A DNA stretch of 64,000 bases from Bacillus sp. 03113 (GCF_006546985.1 NZ_VATK01000019.1:1-64000); one strand, 5' to 3'. Numbered from the stretch's first letter, positions 7,052-17,079 are shown. The notes: generated by a model from the letters alone, not told the origin. Made by a program: numbers and translations.

Positions 7052-9150
7052 TATTTATTCTCCTTCTTATTCGGTTCCTGAAATGAATGAGGACAAGAAA
7101 AATGAATAGAAAATGTAGTGCCTTGATGACTTGTTTGCACCTCTATAGCGGCATGATGACGATCTGCGATACTGTAGCAGATAGCAAGACCTAACCCCGT
7201 TCCATTTTCCTTCGTAGTGAAAAAAGGTGTTCCAATCTTATCAAGATGTTCTTGTTTTATTCCTTTACCCGTATCTATGATTTTGAGCACAACCTCATCT
7301 TGCTCAAAATAAGTTTTAATCGTGAGAATACCTCCAGCAGACATAGCTTCGAGGCCATTTAAAGCAAGGTTTAAGACAAGCTGACGTATCTCCTTTTCAT
7401 CAAGCAGCAGTTCTGGGCATCTTGTTAAAACAAGATTTACACCTTTACTTGCCAGCATTGCTTCAGCATTAATAAGAGGAAATAATGCCTCTATTATGTC
7501 ATTGAGGAATCGAGGTGATTTATCGCTCGCTTTATTTCTTGCTAGATTTAAAAATTCTTTAATGATCGTATTTGCCCTATTAAGCTCTTCAAGCATTAAA
7601 TCAATATGCGAAAGGGAAAGTAGTTCATTATCTAGTCTTCCCATTTGTAAAAACCCTTGAACGGTCGTCATTGGGTTTCGAATCTCATGAGCAATTCCAG
7701 CAGCCATCTCTCCGATTAAATTTAATCGGTCTAATCGTGACATTTCTTTTTCTAAAAGCTCTTGTTCCGTAATATCGTTCATGACTAAAAGAATGCAAGC
7801 TTCATTCTGAATGTCAATCATTTCCGTTGATAATAAAGCATGCTGAATGGTCCCATTTTTCGTTTTATAGTTAATCTTCATATTATTTATCGAATCAGTT
7901 TGATCTTTATTTTGAAAAGAGAGCTTTTCATTATCAGAGTTTCTACAAATTTCAAAATCAAAAACTTGATTTTTTATTTCAATGTAATCGTATTCAGTGT
8001 AATGCAGCCACGATTGATTAACGTCTATACACCTTCCATCTTTGACAGAAAGAATAGCCATCAAACAAGGGCTTGCTTCAAAAATTTTTCGAAATCTTTC
8101 CTCGGAAACATATAAATCATCTGCAACTCTTTGCCTTTCTTGAATTTCCTTCTGCAGCTTTTCATTTGCAGATAAAAGGTCTAATGTTCGATCTTCTACT
8201 ATTTTTTCTAATAAAAGAACTTGTTGGATTCTCTCGTTCTCTATTTCTTTTCGCTCTGTGACATCACGGATGGAACAAACAAATAGATGAAAATTTTCAA
8301 ATGCTGCTTTCCCTATTTGAATATCAGCAGCAAAACTGCTTTCATCCTTTCTCAGCCCAAAAGCTTCCATTATATTACCTGTTAAGGCGTTTTTTAGGGA
8401 ACTTTTTGTAAAAGGAGTCACTTTTTCACCATTTTTCATTACCGAGTACAATAGACTCGTAATATGTTTACCCAATAATTCACTTTCTTGGTAGCCAAAC
8501 ATCTGCTTAGCTGCAGGATTAACAGATAATATAAAACCTTCTTCATCTAAGGTAACAATGGTATCCATTAACGTTTCACCAATCACTTTAGATAAAGCTT
8601 CTGTCTTTTGTAAATCCAGTGTTGCAAGATTTAATTTATGATGAACTTCCTCTAATTCTAATGAACGCTCTCTCTCATTTTTTTTCAAAATTCGTTGATG
8701 ATTTTGATGAATTTTAACAAATTGTTCTATTTTTCTTTTAATAGTTTCTGGATTAAATGGTTTAAATACATAATCAATAGCCCCAACAGAATAGCCTCGA
8801 AGGACATGATCCATATCTTTACTAATAGCTGTTATAAAGATAATAGGAATATCTTTCGATTTCTCTCTTGATTTAATGAGCTTCGCTGTCTCAAATCCAT
8901 TTAATACAGGCATTTGAACATCTAGCAAAATAACAGCAAAATCCTGCTTGAGGATACACATTAAGGCCTCTTCTCCAGATCTCGCACTGACCAAATGATA
9001 GTTTGGAGACATAAGGACAGCTTCTAATGCAAGTAAATTTTCATCCGAATCGTCAACCATCAAAATGTTAACTTTTTCAGCAGATTTTTCATTATTTGAT
9101 TTTTTTGTAGAGCTTTTCTTCGGGATTAAATTCGTTGTAAAATTCTGCAT
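7051..9150 (-). CDS. Receiver-PAS-PAS sensor histidine kinase
   Basis: 699 residues, no membrane segments, so cytosolic. An N-terminal receiver domain has acidic pocket DD at 33-34, phospho-acceptor D77 in LLDVQMP and conserved K130. Two PAS domains follow (about 190-305 and 350-465), joined by a coiled coil. Then comes a HisKA domain with HEIRNP near residue 490 and a HATPase domain with DTGKGI and GTGLGLAI motifs. The kinase core is of the KinA/sporulation type. A receiver at the N-terminus implies it is phosphorylated by another kinase, plausibly the hybrid kinase of the same operon. The start overlaps cheR by 59 bp; the GAGGAGG site is about 15 nt upstream, longer than usual. Confidence 0.9.
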   Translation of the reverse strand: MQNFTTNLIPKKSSTKKSNNEKSAEKVNILMVDDSDENLLALEAVLMSPNYHLVSARSGEEALMCILKQDFAVILLDVQMPVLNGFETAKLIKSREKSKDIPIIFITAISKDMDHVLRGYSVGAIDYVFKPFNPETIKRKIEQFVKIHQNHQRILKKNERERSLELEEVHHKLNLATLDLQKTEALSKVIGETLMDTIVTLDEEGFILSVNPAAKQMFGYQESELLGKHITSLLYSVMKNGEKVTPFTKSSLKNALTGNIMEAFGLRKDESSFAADIQIGKAAFENFHLFVCSIRDVTERKEIENERIQQVLLLEKIVEDRTLDLLSANEKLQKEIQERQRVADDLYVSEERFRKIFEASPCLMAILSVKDGRCIDVNQSWLHYTEYDYIEIKNQVFDFEICRNSDNEKLSFQNKDQTDSINNMKINYKTKNGTIQHALLSTEMIDIQNEACILLVMNDITEQELLEKEMSRLDRLNLIGEMAAGIAHEIRNPMTTVQGFLQMGRLDNELLSLSHIDLMLEELNRANTIIKEFLNLARNKASDKSPRFLNDIIEALFPLINAEAMLASKGVNLVLTRCPELLLDEKEIRQLVLNLALNGLEAMSAGGILTIKTYFEQDEVVLKIIDTGKGIKQEHLDKIGTPFFTTKENGTGLGLAICYSIADRHHAAIEVQTSHQGTTFSIHFSCPHSFQEPNKKENK

Positions 9151-9955
9151 AGCTTGTAAATCGAACCTCCTCTCTATGTCCTAATCCAAGAAAGCCATTT
9201 AAACCTAAACTGTCATAAAGTAAACGATGAACATGATTTTGTAATTGTTTATTAAAATAAATCATAACATTTCGACATATAATTATATGAAATTCATTAA
9301 AAGACTGATCTGTTACCAAATTATGCTGGGCGAAGACAATATTTTTCTTAAGGAATGGTTGAAAAACAACTTGCTCATGTTTTACATGATAATACTCAGA
9401 AAAAGCTCTGATTCCACCAGATTGAATATAGTTTCTTGTATAAAGCTGCATTTTTTCGATAGGTAAGATTCCTTGTTTAGCTGATTCTAAATTTTTTATA
9501 TTAATATCCGTTGCATATATTTTTGCTTTTTCCAACAAGCCTTCTTCATGTAAAAGAATTGCCATGGAGAATACTTCTTCTCCGGATGAGCAGCCAACGT
9601 GCCAAATACGAATTTCAGGATAAGATGTAATAGATGGAATAACCTGTTTACGCAGAGCGCGAAAAAAAGTAGGATCTCGAAACATTTCAGTCACCATTAT
9701 AGAAAAATCACTAAGTAGCTTATCCATAATGGAAGATTCATGGAAAACTTTATCCAATAGTGCTGAAATACTCGTTAATTTTTCCAAGCTAAGACGATGA
9801 AAAATTCTTCTTTTGATAAAAGAATAGGCATAATTTCTAAAATCATAGCCATAGTACCGATAAATACCCTCTAATAATAAATCGATTTCAATTTTTTCTA
9901 GCTCTTGATCATTTGTCTTTAAAAGCTTCATTCGGTCTGTAATGATGCTTCCCAC
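9092..9955 (-). CDS. CheR-type protein-glutamate methyltransferase
   Basis: 287 residues, with a CheR N-terminal helical domain (about 20-85) and a SAM-binding domain (WHVGCSSGEEV, about 119-129; then ICRNVMIYF). CheR enzymes methylate glutamates on signalling coiled coils. No chemoreceptor is encoded here. The gene starts with GTG directly after the stop of the hybrid kinase gene; an ATG at 9931 is an alternative. In Bacillus cereus the CheR-like RsbM methylates and restrains the hybrid kinase RsbK, and the arrangement here is the same, so the neighbouring kinase is the likely substrate (inference). Confidence 0.9.
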   Translation of the reverse strand: MGSIITDRMKLLKTNDQELEKIEIDLLLEGIYRYYGYDFRNYAYSFIKRRIFHRLSLEKLTSISALLDKVFHESSIMDKLLSDFSIMVTEMFRDPTFFRALRKQVIPSITSYPEIRIWHVGCSSGEEVFSMAILLHEEGLLEKAKIYATDINIKNLESAKQGILPIEKMQLYTRNYIQSGGIRAFSEYYHVKHEQVVFQPFLKKNIVFAQHNLVTDQSFNEFHIIICRNVMIYFNKQLQNHVHRLLYDSLGLNGFLGLGHREEVRFTSYAEFYNEFNPEEKLYKKIK

Positions 9956-12715
9956 CTATCTGTAAAGCCATACTTGAATCAATGACAACAGCTGTTCGAT
10001 ATTTATTGGTTTACTAATGTAATCTGACGCCCCTGCCTCAATACACTCATCTCGATTATGTTTCATCGCTTTTGCGGTCAATGCAATGATCGGAAGTGTT
10101 TGAAATTCTTCCATATTACGGATCTTACGCATCGTTTCTAAGCCGTCCATCTCTGGCATCATAATATCCATTAACACAATATCTGTATCTTGATTTTCCA
10201 ATAGCACCTCAATTCCTTCAAGTCCATTTTTTGCAAAAATGACTTCCATATTATAATCCTCAAGCGCTGCTGTTAATGCAAATATATTGCGTATATCATC
10301 ATCTACGATAAGGATTTTTGTACCATTTAATAGCATAGATCCATTTGGAATATTGCTTTCTAGGAGATTCTGTTCAATGCCAAAATCAAATAATTCCGCT
10401 GAAGCAGCTTCTACTGAAATAAGATCATTGATCATTTCCTGCATCGAGAACAAATTTTCCTTTGTATTGCTAATTTGAATGTTTGGAAGATAAAGAGTAA
10501 ATGAACTTCCTACTCCTTCTACACTGTTTACAATTATATAACCGCCTAAAAGTTTCGCTATCTCTCTACTTATTGCCAGACCCAAACCTGTGCCGCCATA
10601 TTTACGACTAGTCGTTCCATCAGCTTGTTTGAATGTATCAAAAATCATTTTTTGTTTTTCCTTTGGAATACCGATACCAGTATCGACGACTGTAAATGCT
10701 AGCATAGATTCCTTCTGAGAGGTTATTTGGATCTCTTCATAGTCAATCTTATCTGATTTTTGAATGATTAAAGAAATACTTCCTTTTTCTGTAAACTTAA
10801 AGGCGTTAGATAATAAATTATTTAATATTTGGTTAAGACGATGCTCATCCGTATGGAACATTTCAGGTAAGTTGGATTCTAATATTACATCAAACTCAAG
10901 TCCCTTTTGATGAGCTATTGGTAAAAATTGACTTTCAGCAAAACTTTTAATATCTGTCAGAACAACTTCTCCCGAAATCACTTCAAGCTTTCCTGATTCC
11001 ACTTTCGATAAATCTAAAATATCATTAATTAAGTACAATAGATCATTTCCCGACGAGTAAATGGTCCGCAGGTATTCCTTCTGCTTGGGAGTTAAGTTTT
11101 CACTACCTTTTTCCATTAGCATTTGGGCTAAAATTAATAAACTATTAAGTGGAGTTCTTAACTCATGCGACATATTCGCTAAAAATTCTGATTTAAATTT
11201 GGAGCTTTGTGAAAGCTGCTGAGCTTTTTCTTCAAGCAATACGCCAGCCTCTTCTAGTTCCTTCTTTTTTTGTTCTGAATTTTTGTTCTGTTCCTCAAGC
11301 TCTTCATTAATAGATCTTAATTGTTCCTGTTGTAATTGCAGTTCTTCAGATTGGCTTTGTAGTTCTTCCGTTAATGCCTGAGAATCTTGGAGTAATTTTT
11401 TGACCTGCATTCTGTTTCTTATGCTATTAATCGTAATCCCTATATGCTCTATTACTTCTTGCAGAAGTCTTTGTTGAAGAGGACTAAAATCCTTGAAAGT
11501 AGCAATTTCAACAACAGCTAGGATCTCACCCTCAAACTCCGCTGGAATAATCATAATTTTATTAGGAGGCGATTTTCCAACTCCCGACGTTATTTGTAAA
11601 TAATTTTCAGGAATTTCAGAAAGTAATATAGATTTTTTTTCCAGGGCACACTGACCAACGAGCCCTTCGCCCACTTCAAAACTGTCAAACTGATGCTTTT
11701 GATCAAATAGGGCATAAGAGGCGATTTTTTTGAGAACCTGTTTTTCATTAAATTTTTCTTTTATGTAAAAAATTCCAGTTTCAGCACCTACCATTGGTGT
11801 AATATCTTTAATAAAAGAATGGGCTAAAGTTTGAAAATCTTCTGCTGAAGGATATTTAGACGTAATTTCAGCCACCTTTGTTTTTAACCAGCTATGTTCT
11901 TCAGCTTTTTCTTTTAATTCTTTTTCTTGTTTTCCATGTTCCTCTAATACCTTTGCCATTTCATTATAGGCATTAGCTATAGCTCCAACCTCATCTTTAG
12001 AAGTCACTTTAATCCGTGGAAATCTCTCCCCTTTATGATAAGCTATTTTCGTCATAACTGACGTTACTCGATTTAAATTTTTTGTCATTCCAGTAATAAA
12101 CCAAATAATGATCCCTACGCCAACTAAGAATCCAGATATGACGTAAATATAAATTTTTTTTACTGTTGAATAATAAGTTTGGCGGGTTCGAAAGAGTTCA
12201 TCTTTCATTTCTTGCTCCTGCAACGAATATAATAAATCCATCATTTGTTGCATGCGTTCCTGGTTTTGCCTAGCATTTCCCCAAAGCAATTTGTCAAAAT
12301 CAGCGCCATTTTGATTCATTTGTTGGTAAGTCATGATTTCTTGGCCTGTATTTTCATAGGATGTATATAGAGTCTTAAATTTGCTGATAATTTCTTGAGA
12401 TTGCTTTCGAGTATCTTTTTCTTTAAGTGCATCAATAGATGAATTGATATTGTTTCTAGATTGCTCCCAATTATTGATGATCTGTGGAAGGATATCGTTA
12501 GGAGGATTTGAGGAAATTTCCATTAACTCTCTCCCCATGTTATTAATCTCATACTGAACCGTTGAAGCCAGCTTGATTCTTTCAGTTAACTCACTAATTA
12601 CAACAGACATATTAACTGTCAGTTGATTAATCATATTTAATAAAATAACTAAAAGAATCGTTGTTAAGATTAATATAGAGCCTAAACCGCTAAAAAGCTT
12701 TGTTTTAAATTTCAT
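9956..12715 (-). CDS. RsbK-like membrane hybrid histidine kinase
   Basis: 919 residues. Order: TM1 (about 8-28), extracellular helical domain (30-185, CHASE3/four-helix type), TM2 (about 188-210), HAMP (211-262), GAF (about 290-430), a long Glu/Gln-rich coiled coil (440-510), HisKA with MSHELRTPLN near residue 520, HATPase with DTGIGIP and GGTGLGLAI, and a C-terminal receiver with ILIVDDD and LMDIMMP. This resembles RsbK, the hybrid kinase that feeds the sigma-B pathway in Bacillus cereus, as does the adjacent CheR gene. No rsbY, rsbV, rsbW or sigB is in the window, so the output is unknown. The start ATG follows a GGAGG site. Confidence 0.9.
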   Translation of the reverse strand: MKFKTKLFSGLGSILILTTILLVILLNMINQLTVNMSVVISELTERIKLASTVQYEINNMGRELMEISSNPPNDILPQIINNWEQSRNNINSSIDALKEKDTRKQSQEIISKFKTLYTSYENTGQEIMTYQQMNQNGADFDKLLWGNARQNQERMQQMMDLLYSLQEQEMKDELFRTRQTYYSTVKKIYIYVISGFLVGVGIIIWFITGMTKNLNRVTSVMTKIAYHKGERFPRIKVTSKDEVGAIANAYNEMAKVLEEHGKQEKELKEKAEEHSWLKTKVAEITSKYPSAEDFQTLAHSFIKDITPMVGAETGIFYIKEKFNEKQVLKKIASYALFDQKHQFDSFEVGEGLVGQCALEKKSILLSEIPENYLQITSGVGKSPPNKIMIIPAEFEGEILAVVEIATFKDFSPLQQRLLQEVIEHIGITINSIRNRMQVKKLLQDSQALTEELQSQSEELQLQQEQLRSINEELEEQNKNSEQKKKELEEAGVLLEEKAQQLSQSSKFKSEFLANMSHELRTPLNSLLILAQMLMEKGSENLTPKQKEYLRTIYSSGNDLLYLINDILDLSKVESGKLEVISGEVVLTDIKSFAESQFLPIAHQKGLEFDVILESNLPEMFHTDEHRLNQILNNLLSNAFKFTEKGSISLIIQKSDKIDYEEIQITSQKESMLAFTVVDTGIGIPKEKQKMIFDTFKQADGTTSRKYGGTGLGLAISREIAKLLGGYIIVNSVEGVGSSFTLYLPNIQISNTKENLFSMQEMINDLISVEAASAELFDFGIEQNLLESNIPNGSMLLNGTKILIVDDDIRNIFALTAALEDYNMEVIFAKNGLEGIEVLLENQDTDIVLMDIMMPEMDGLETMRKIRNMEEFQTLPIIALTAKAMKHNRDECIEAGASDYISKPINIEQLLSLIQVWLYR

Positions 12716-13333
12716 AAAACCTCCGCTTATTTTTCATGACTCAACCAATAGGAAGTGTGGAAATAGAGAATCTAAATTTCGTCAGCGATTGAACTAGATT
12801 AACTCAGGTGCCAGCATTGCTCTAAACACTTGCCTCATTACTCTCATTTGTTTGGAGAGTCATAGAATTCTTTCTCATTCTTAGGAAGTGACTAATGATT
12901 TAGCAAACTTGTTTCTGTAGGATGGAGTATTGGTGAATGAGGTCGAGAATCTACTCCAACTTCTTAAATTTTCCAATCTGGACTACATTTAGAAATGTGG
13001 GTATTCCGCTCGTTAAAGCGGGATAAATATTTTACTTGAGTGAATTATATTACAAAGAGATATAGGAAACAATAACTAGATTCCAATATTTGTTCTTTTA
13101 TGTGAACAAATTAACTCCCTTTTTTCATTATAAAAAGAGGATCAAAAGGAAGTACTAGCTTACCTTCAGTTTACCATTAATTTAGATATTTGATATTTAT
13201 TATTCTGTACTATTAAAAACAATTTTACATATACTTTTCCTGAGAGTATCGTAAATTAGTTTTTAACAGTAAAATCTATTTATGATATAATCTTACTTTA
13301 TGATATTATCATACTTTATGAAAAGGAGGCTTT
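12716..13333. other. Divergent intergenic region, no gene seen
   Basis: This 600 bp holds the promoters of two divergent units but no convincing ORF or RNA. On the minus strand, from 13027, it reads TTTATCCCGCTTTAACG, which matches the left end of the TTTAT-flanked type 2 repeats. The matching right end was not found, so it may be a decayed copy or chance. I did not see a clear sigma-B promoter upstream of the hybrid kinase. Confidence 0.45.
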
Positions 13334-14020
13334 TTGCTTTATATGACAATCTCAGAAATTAAAAAGAAGGCAAGAACATCATTAAGTGGACAATGGGGGA
13401 AAGCAGTATTACTTACTTTATTAGTATTTCTATTAAACACTGTTATTCCTGGAATATTTGAAATTCCACTTAGCGGAGGCTTTCAAAATTGGATAGTCCA
13501 AGAAGAAACGCCAGCATCTGTTACGATTATTAATATTATTATCGCAATTGTATTAATTCCATTTTCTATTTCAGTTAGCTGGTTTTTTCTTTCCTTATCT
13601 AGATTAGAGAAGCCACAAATTGGGGATACCTTTGCGATTTATAAAGATGGAAAAACTTCAATTAAAGTGATTGGAACAAGTATTTTAGCTGGAATATTTA
13701 CATTTCTATGGACATTGCTGCTTATTATTCCTGGTATTATAAAGAGTATTTCTTATTCTCAAGCTTATTTCCTACTAAAGGATCATCCTGAATACAAAGT
13801 TCTTGAAGCAATTAGTGAGAGTAAAAAAAGAATGAAAGGCTATAAATGGAAGTACTTCCTTATGAATCTAAGTTTTATAGGATGGGGAATTCTTGCATTG
13901 CTTACATTAGGTATTGGGTTCTTATGGCTCGTCCCTTATGTTTCTGCATCATTGGCTACATTCTATAATGAACTTATTGCCAACAGAGACTATCAAACTT
14001 TCGATAAGGAAACAATCTAA
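13334..14020 (+). CDS. DUF975 family membrane protein
   Basis: 228 residues with about five to six membrane segments and the DUF975 N-terminus (MTISEIKKKARTSLSG). The function of this family is unknown; it is common in Firmicutes. The start is uncertain: TTG at 13334 is only 4 nt from the AAAAGGAGG site, and ATG at 13343 is 13 nt away. Either gives nearly the same protein. It is a single-gene unit sharing a terminator with the response regulator that converges on it. Confidence 0.8.
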   Translation: MLYMTISEIKKKARTSLSGQWGKAVLLTLLVFLLNTVIPGIFEIPLSGGFQNWIVQEETPASVTIINIIIAIVLIPFSISVSWFFLSLSRLEKPQIGDTFAIYKDGKTSIKVIGTSILAGIFTFLWTLLLIIPGIIKSISYSQAYFLLKDHPEYKVLEAISESKKRMKGYKWKYFLMNLSFIGWGILALLTLGIGFLWLVPYVSASLATFYNELIANRDYQTFDKETI

Positions 14021-14048
14021 ACTTTATCACCCATATCTTTCTACATTA

Positions 14049-14082
14049 AGTGACCAAAAGATTCTTGTATCTTTTGGTCACT
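14049..14082. terminator. Bidirectional terminator
   Basis: A perfect 14 bp stem (14049-14062 with 14069-14082, 6 nt loop), followed by TTTTG on the plus strand. It sits between two converging genes, and its right arm contains the last codons and stop of the response regulator gene. Confidence 0.85.
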
Positions 14083-14740
14083 TTTGTGAAATAATGCTTT
14101 CATCAATAGCTTTCATAATAGCGGCAGTACGGTTTTTTACATTTAGCTTCGAGTAAATGCTAGAAATATAGTTTTTTACCGTTCCAAGCGACAAAAACAT
14201 TCTTTCTGAGATCGCTTTATTTTGTAAGCCAAGCGCTAAATAACTTAGCATTTTTAGTTCTTGAGAATTTAAATCATATGGATTTTTTGTATTCGTTTGT
14301 TTTTCATGATCTAGTTCATTCGCTATCATATTTTGATAAACCTCTTTTGCTAGCTGTTGCGGAACGAGTGAGCCTCCATGAAAAACTAATTCAATTCCTT
14401 TAATTAAAAATTGTGGATCTACTGCCTTTAATATATAACCTTCAGCTCCAACATTCATCGCATTTTTAACATATGTAATATCTTGAAAGGTTGTAAGTAT
14501 GATCACCTTTACCTCAGGCCAACGTTCTTTAATCATCTTCGTTGCTTTAACCCCATCCAATTTAGGCATTTGAATATCCATTAAAATGATATCTGGTATC
14601 TTATTTTCACACAAACGAACTCCTTCTTCACCGTTCTCAGCCATTCCGATCACTTGAATTTCTGACATACTTTCAATCACAATTTTTAAACTCTTACGTA
14701 TTAGTTCTTGATCCTCTACAATATATATAGAAATGGTCAT
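14078..14740 (-). CDS. NarL/DesR-type response regulator
   Basis: 220 residues: receiver domain with acidic pair E9-D10 and phospho-acceptor D55 (LMDIQMP), conserved Lys in LKAVDP, and a C-terminal LuxR-type helix-turn-helix. It pairs with the HisKA_3 kinase encoded just upstream. I start it at ATG 14740, which follows AAAGGAGATAGTGAT and overlaps the kinase stop as ATGA, the usual coupling for such pairs. A longer frame from 14773 has no ribosome site. Confidence 0.92.
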   Translation of the reverse strand: MTISIYIVEDQELIRKSLKIVIESMSEIQVIGMAENGEEGVRLCENKIPDIILMDIQMPKLDGVKATKMIKERWPEVKVIILTTFQDITYVKNAMNVGAEGYILKAVDPQFLIKGIELVFHGGSLVPQQLAKEVYQNMIANELDHEKQTNTKNPYDLNSQELKMLSYLALGLQNKAISERMFLSLGTVKNYISSIYSKLNVKNRTAAIMKAIDESIISQK

Positions 14741-15927
14741 ATCACTATCTCCTTTGCTAAAGGAATTGTACACATGATTTTTGTTCCGTTTGTTTGACTA
14801 GATTGAATCGACAACAATCCCTGCATTGAAGCAAGCCTATCCTTCATAGTGGATATGCCAAAGCCTAAAGTCATGTTTTCAGATCCTATTCCATTATCCT
14901 CAACTTCAAGTGTAACTGCATCCTCTTTGAACATTAATTCAACATATATATGATTAGCCTTTCCATGCCTTTTCGCATTGGTCAATGATTCCTGTAAACA
15001 ACGAATGAGTGTTGTTTTCATTCTCTTTCCTATCTCTTTTTCTGTTCCTTGAATGTAGATATCTGTTTTTGTTCCTGTATGCTTCATAAAATCTTGCACA
15101 ATAAACTTAAAAGAATCTGATAAACTTAGACTTTCTCCTTTTGGTGATAATTGATGAATCGTATGCCTGACATCATCTAATCCTTTTCTAGCTAAATTAG
15201 AAATCTCTTTAATATAGGACTCGGCCTCTTCTTGATTTGCTTTTATGAGAAAAGGAAGAGCATCTAAGCTTGTGATAACAGAAGTAAATATATGACCTAC
15301 CGTGTCATGAAGGTCTTGGGACACACGATTTCTTTCCTCGATAATGGTTAATTCTTCTATTCTCTTAGAGTATTGCTCTAATGTTTTATTTTTTTCTTGA
15401 ATAGAACTAATTAGCACTTTCATTTTATTATTGATCTTTGCAACTCTTCCCAACGTATATCCTAATATATAGAAAATAATCATGTCTGAAATTTGTAAAA
15501 TGATACTTATTGTAAATAAATGAGCAGTCCATGTGCCTATCACGACTAGCCCTAAAACTAACAAGGGGCCAATCCACCGATAATGCCTTTCTTGACTAAC
15601 AAAGCCAATCATCATTATAGGAAAATAAAAAAAAGAATATACGCCAATTTCATGAAATTGATGCATTAGAAACACAAACATACTGCCTGTTAATGCACAT
15701 TCTGCAATAAAAAAATAGGAAACGTTCATATAACCAGGTCGATAAAATATGTATGAAACGAGAAACAGTAGAACAAATGAAAAAAACAAAATCCACCTTT
15801 TTGATTCATCTGAAAAAAGCGGAATGATTGTGCTCGCTTGATAACTAACCCAAAGTGTTCGAATTGCCAAAAGAATACTATCCAGCCATGTCCATTTTCT
15901 TAGCTCCAAAGAAACTCCCAAATTCAT
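14737..15927 (-). CDS. DesK/NarX-type sensor histidine kinase
   Basis: 396 residues. The N-terminal half has about five membrane helices with little extracellular loop, then a short coiled coil. The HisKA_3 domain carries the phospho-acceptor in DLHDTVGH near residue 205. A HATPase domain with NGIG and GFGIS motifs ends the protein. A membrane-embedded sensor of this kind is typical of DesK (membrane fluidity) and LiaS-like or antibiotic-sensing kinases. No ABC transporter or desaturase is adjacent to name the target. ATG at 15927 is preferred over TTG 15930 because of its spacing from GAAGG. Confidence 0.9.
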   Translation of the reverse strand: MNLGVSLELRKWTWLDSILLAIRTLWVSYQASTIIPLFSDESKRWILFFSFVLLFLVSYIFYRPGYMNVSYFFIAECALTGSMFVFLMHQFHEIGVYSFFYFPIMMIGFVSQERHYRWIGPLLVLGLVVIGTWTAHLFTISIILQISDMIIFYILGYTLGRVAKINNKMKVLISSIQEKNKTLEQYSKRIEELTIIEERNRVSQDLHDTVGHIFTSVITSLDALPFLIKANQEEAESYIKEISNLARKGLDDVRHTIHQLSPKGESLSLSDSFKFIVQDFMKHTGTKTDIYIQGTEKEIGKRMKTTLIRCLQESLTNAKRHGKANHIYVELMFKEDAVTLEVEDNGIGSENMTLGFGISTMKDRLASMQGLLSIQSSQTNGTKIMCTIPLAKEIVI

Positions 15928-16118
15928 CAACTACCTTCAAATTCTTCTTGATTATCATTATCCTATTTTCCAATTCTTGTGGTCAATACAATTTTTTTCT
16001 AATTGAATCGTTTAAATTGGCTAAAGGTCACTTACTTGTATGACTTTCTTTTATTATATTTAACCTGTTGAATGAAACAAATTTGCATAAAAATTTTAAT
16101 CATTTTGAGGTGAAGACA

Positions 16119-16532
16119 ATGAAGAAAATCATTATTTTATCCATTATATCTGTGTTTTTCCTGTTGATGTCAGGATGCTCGGATCAACCTAGTATTGCAG
16201 CCAAAGCAGAGAAATTAGGAAAGTCTATTGATCATTTTATTGAATATATAGACACACTTAAAGTTCAAGATGCAATATCGCCAAAAGAGCAGGAAAAAAT
16301 GGTTACGGAAATCGATAGAGTACACCGATCCATTGAAACATTTAATGAAGCTAAGGTACCAGGTATAATGAAAAAGGCAAAAAAACATATAAGAAAAAAA
16401 TTGATAGAAAAAGATAAGATACTTTTAGAAGTTAAAGAAAAAGCAGAAAAAGGAGAAGCTACAATAGAGGATGTAAAAGAATTAAAAAAAGAACTCTCAG
16501 ATGATATCAATATTAAGTTATTTAATAATTAA
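16119..16532 (+). CDS. Small lipoprotein, DUF6376-like
   Basis: 137 residues. A signal peptide ends in a lipobox (LMSGC, Cys about residue 19), so the protein is anchored outside the membrane. The rest is Lys/Glu-rich and predicted helical. Length and character resemble the Bacillus DUF6376 lipoproteins, but I am not sure of the family and no function is known. The start ATG at 16119 follows GAGGTG; the open frame extends 17 codons upstream without a ribosome site. Confidence 0.75.
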   Translation: MKKIIILSIISVFFLLMSGCSDQPSIAAKAEKLGKSIDHFIEYIDTLKVQDAISPKEQEKMVTEIDRVHRSIETFNEAKVPGIMKKAKKHIRKKLIEKDKILLEVKEKAEKGEATIEDVKELKKELSDDINIKLFNN

Positions 16533-16687
16533 TGCACCCTTTTTAAGAGAAACATAAGCATGATCTTTGATTAATAAAAGAAAAATGAGTAATATATGTT
16601 TGGAAACATATTTAACTTAAGGATCATCCTTAGCTAGAATAAAAGGGGCTATTGATGTTAGAAAAACGAACAGAAGGAGTTTTTTAA

Positions 16688-17008
16688 ATGAAGAAAATTA
16701 CATCAGAAAAAGAATATAATGAACAAATCAAGAAGGATCAGCTTTCAGTTGGAATTTTCACAACCACATGGTGCCCAGATTGCAAACGTTTAGATATGTT
16801 TATTGATGAAATTACATCAGAAAATCAAGACAAGCAATGGTTTAAAATCGACCGAGATGATTTTGCAGAAATATCGGAGAAGCAAAGTGTGATGGGAATT
16901 CCATCCTTATTAGTATTTAAAAATGGAGAAAAAATTGCTCATTTGCATAGCGCAAATGCAAAAACGCCTGATTCAGTAAGAGAATTTTTATCCGGTATTA
17001 ACGGATAA
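16688..17008 (+). CDS. Thioredoxin-like protein
   Basis: 106 residues with a single thioredoxin fold. The active site is WCPDC (residues 28-32), and the cis-proline lies in MGIPSLL. Length matches the YtpP-type thioredoxin-like proteins of Bacillus. No signal peptide, so it is cytosolic, with a likely role in thiol-disulfide exchange. Ribosome site GAAGGAG. It shares a terminator with dedA. Confidence 0.88.
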   Translation: MKKITSEKEYNEQIKKDQLSVGIFTTTWCPDCKRLDMFIDEITSENQDKQWFKIDRDDFAEISEKQSVMGIPSLLVFKNGEKIAHLHSANAKTPDSVREFLSGING

Positions 17009-17028
17009 TAGCATTGCGAATGTAGAAA

Positions 17029-17079
17029 AATGACCGATCTATCAGCCCTTAATAAAGCTGTTAAATCGGTCATTTTTTT
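17029..17079. terminator. Bidirectional terminator
   Basis: AATGACCGAT (17029-17038) pairs with ATCGGTCATT (17065-17074), followed by T residues. It separates the thioredoxin-like gene from the converging dedA gene. Confidence 0.85.

Noticed and set aside
12716-13030. Fifth type 2 repeat
   Set aside because: Only a left-end-like match (TTTATCCCGCTTTAACG on the minus strand) was found; the right end and pairing arms are absent.
16265-16510. 81-codon antisense frame in the lipoprotein gene
   Set aside because: It overlaps a gene with clear signal peptide and ribosome site and has none itself.
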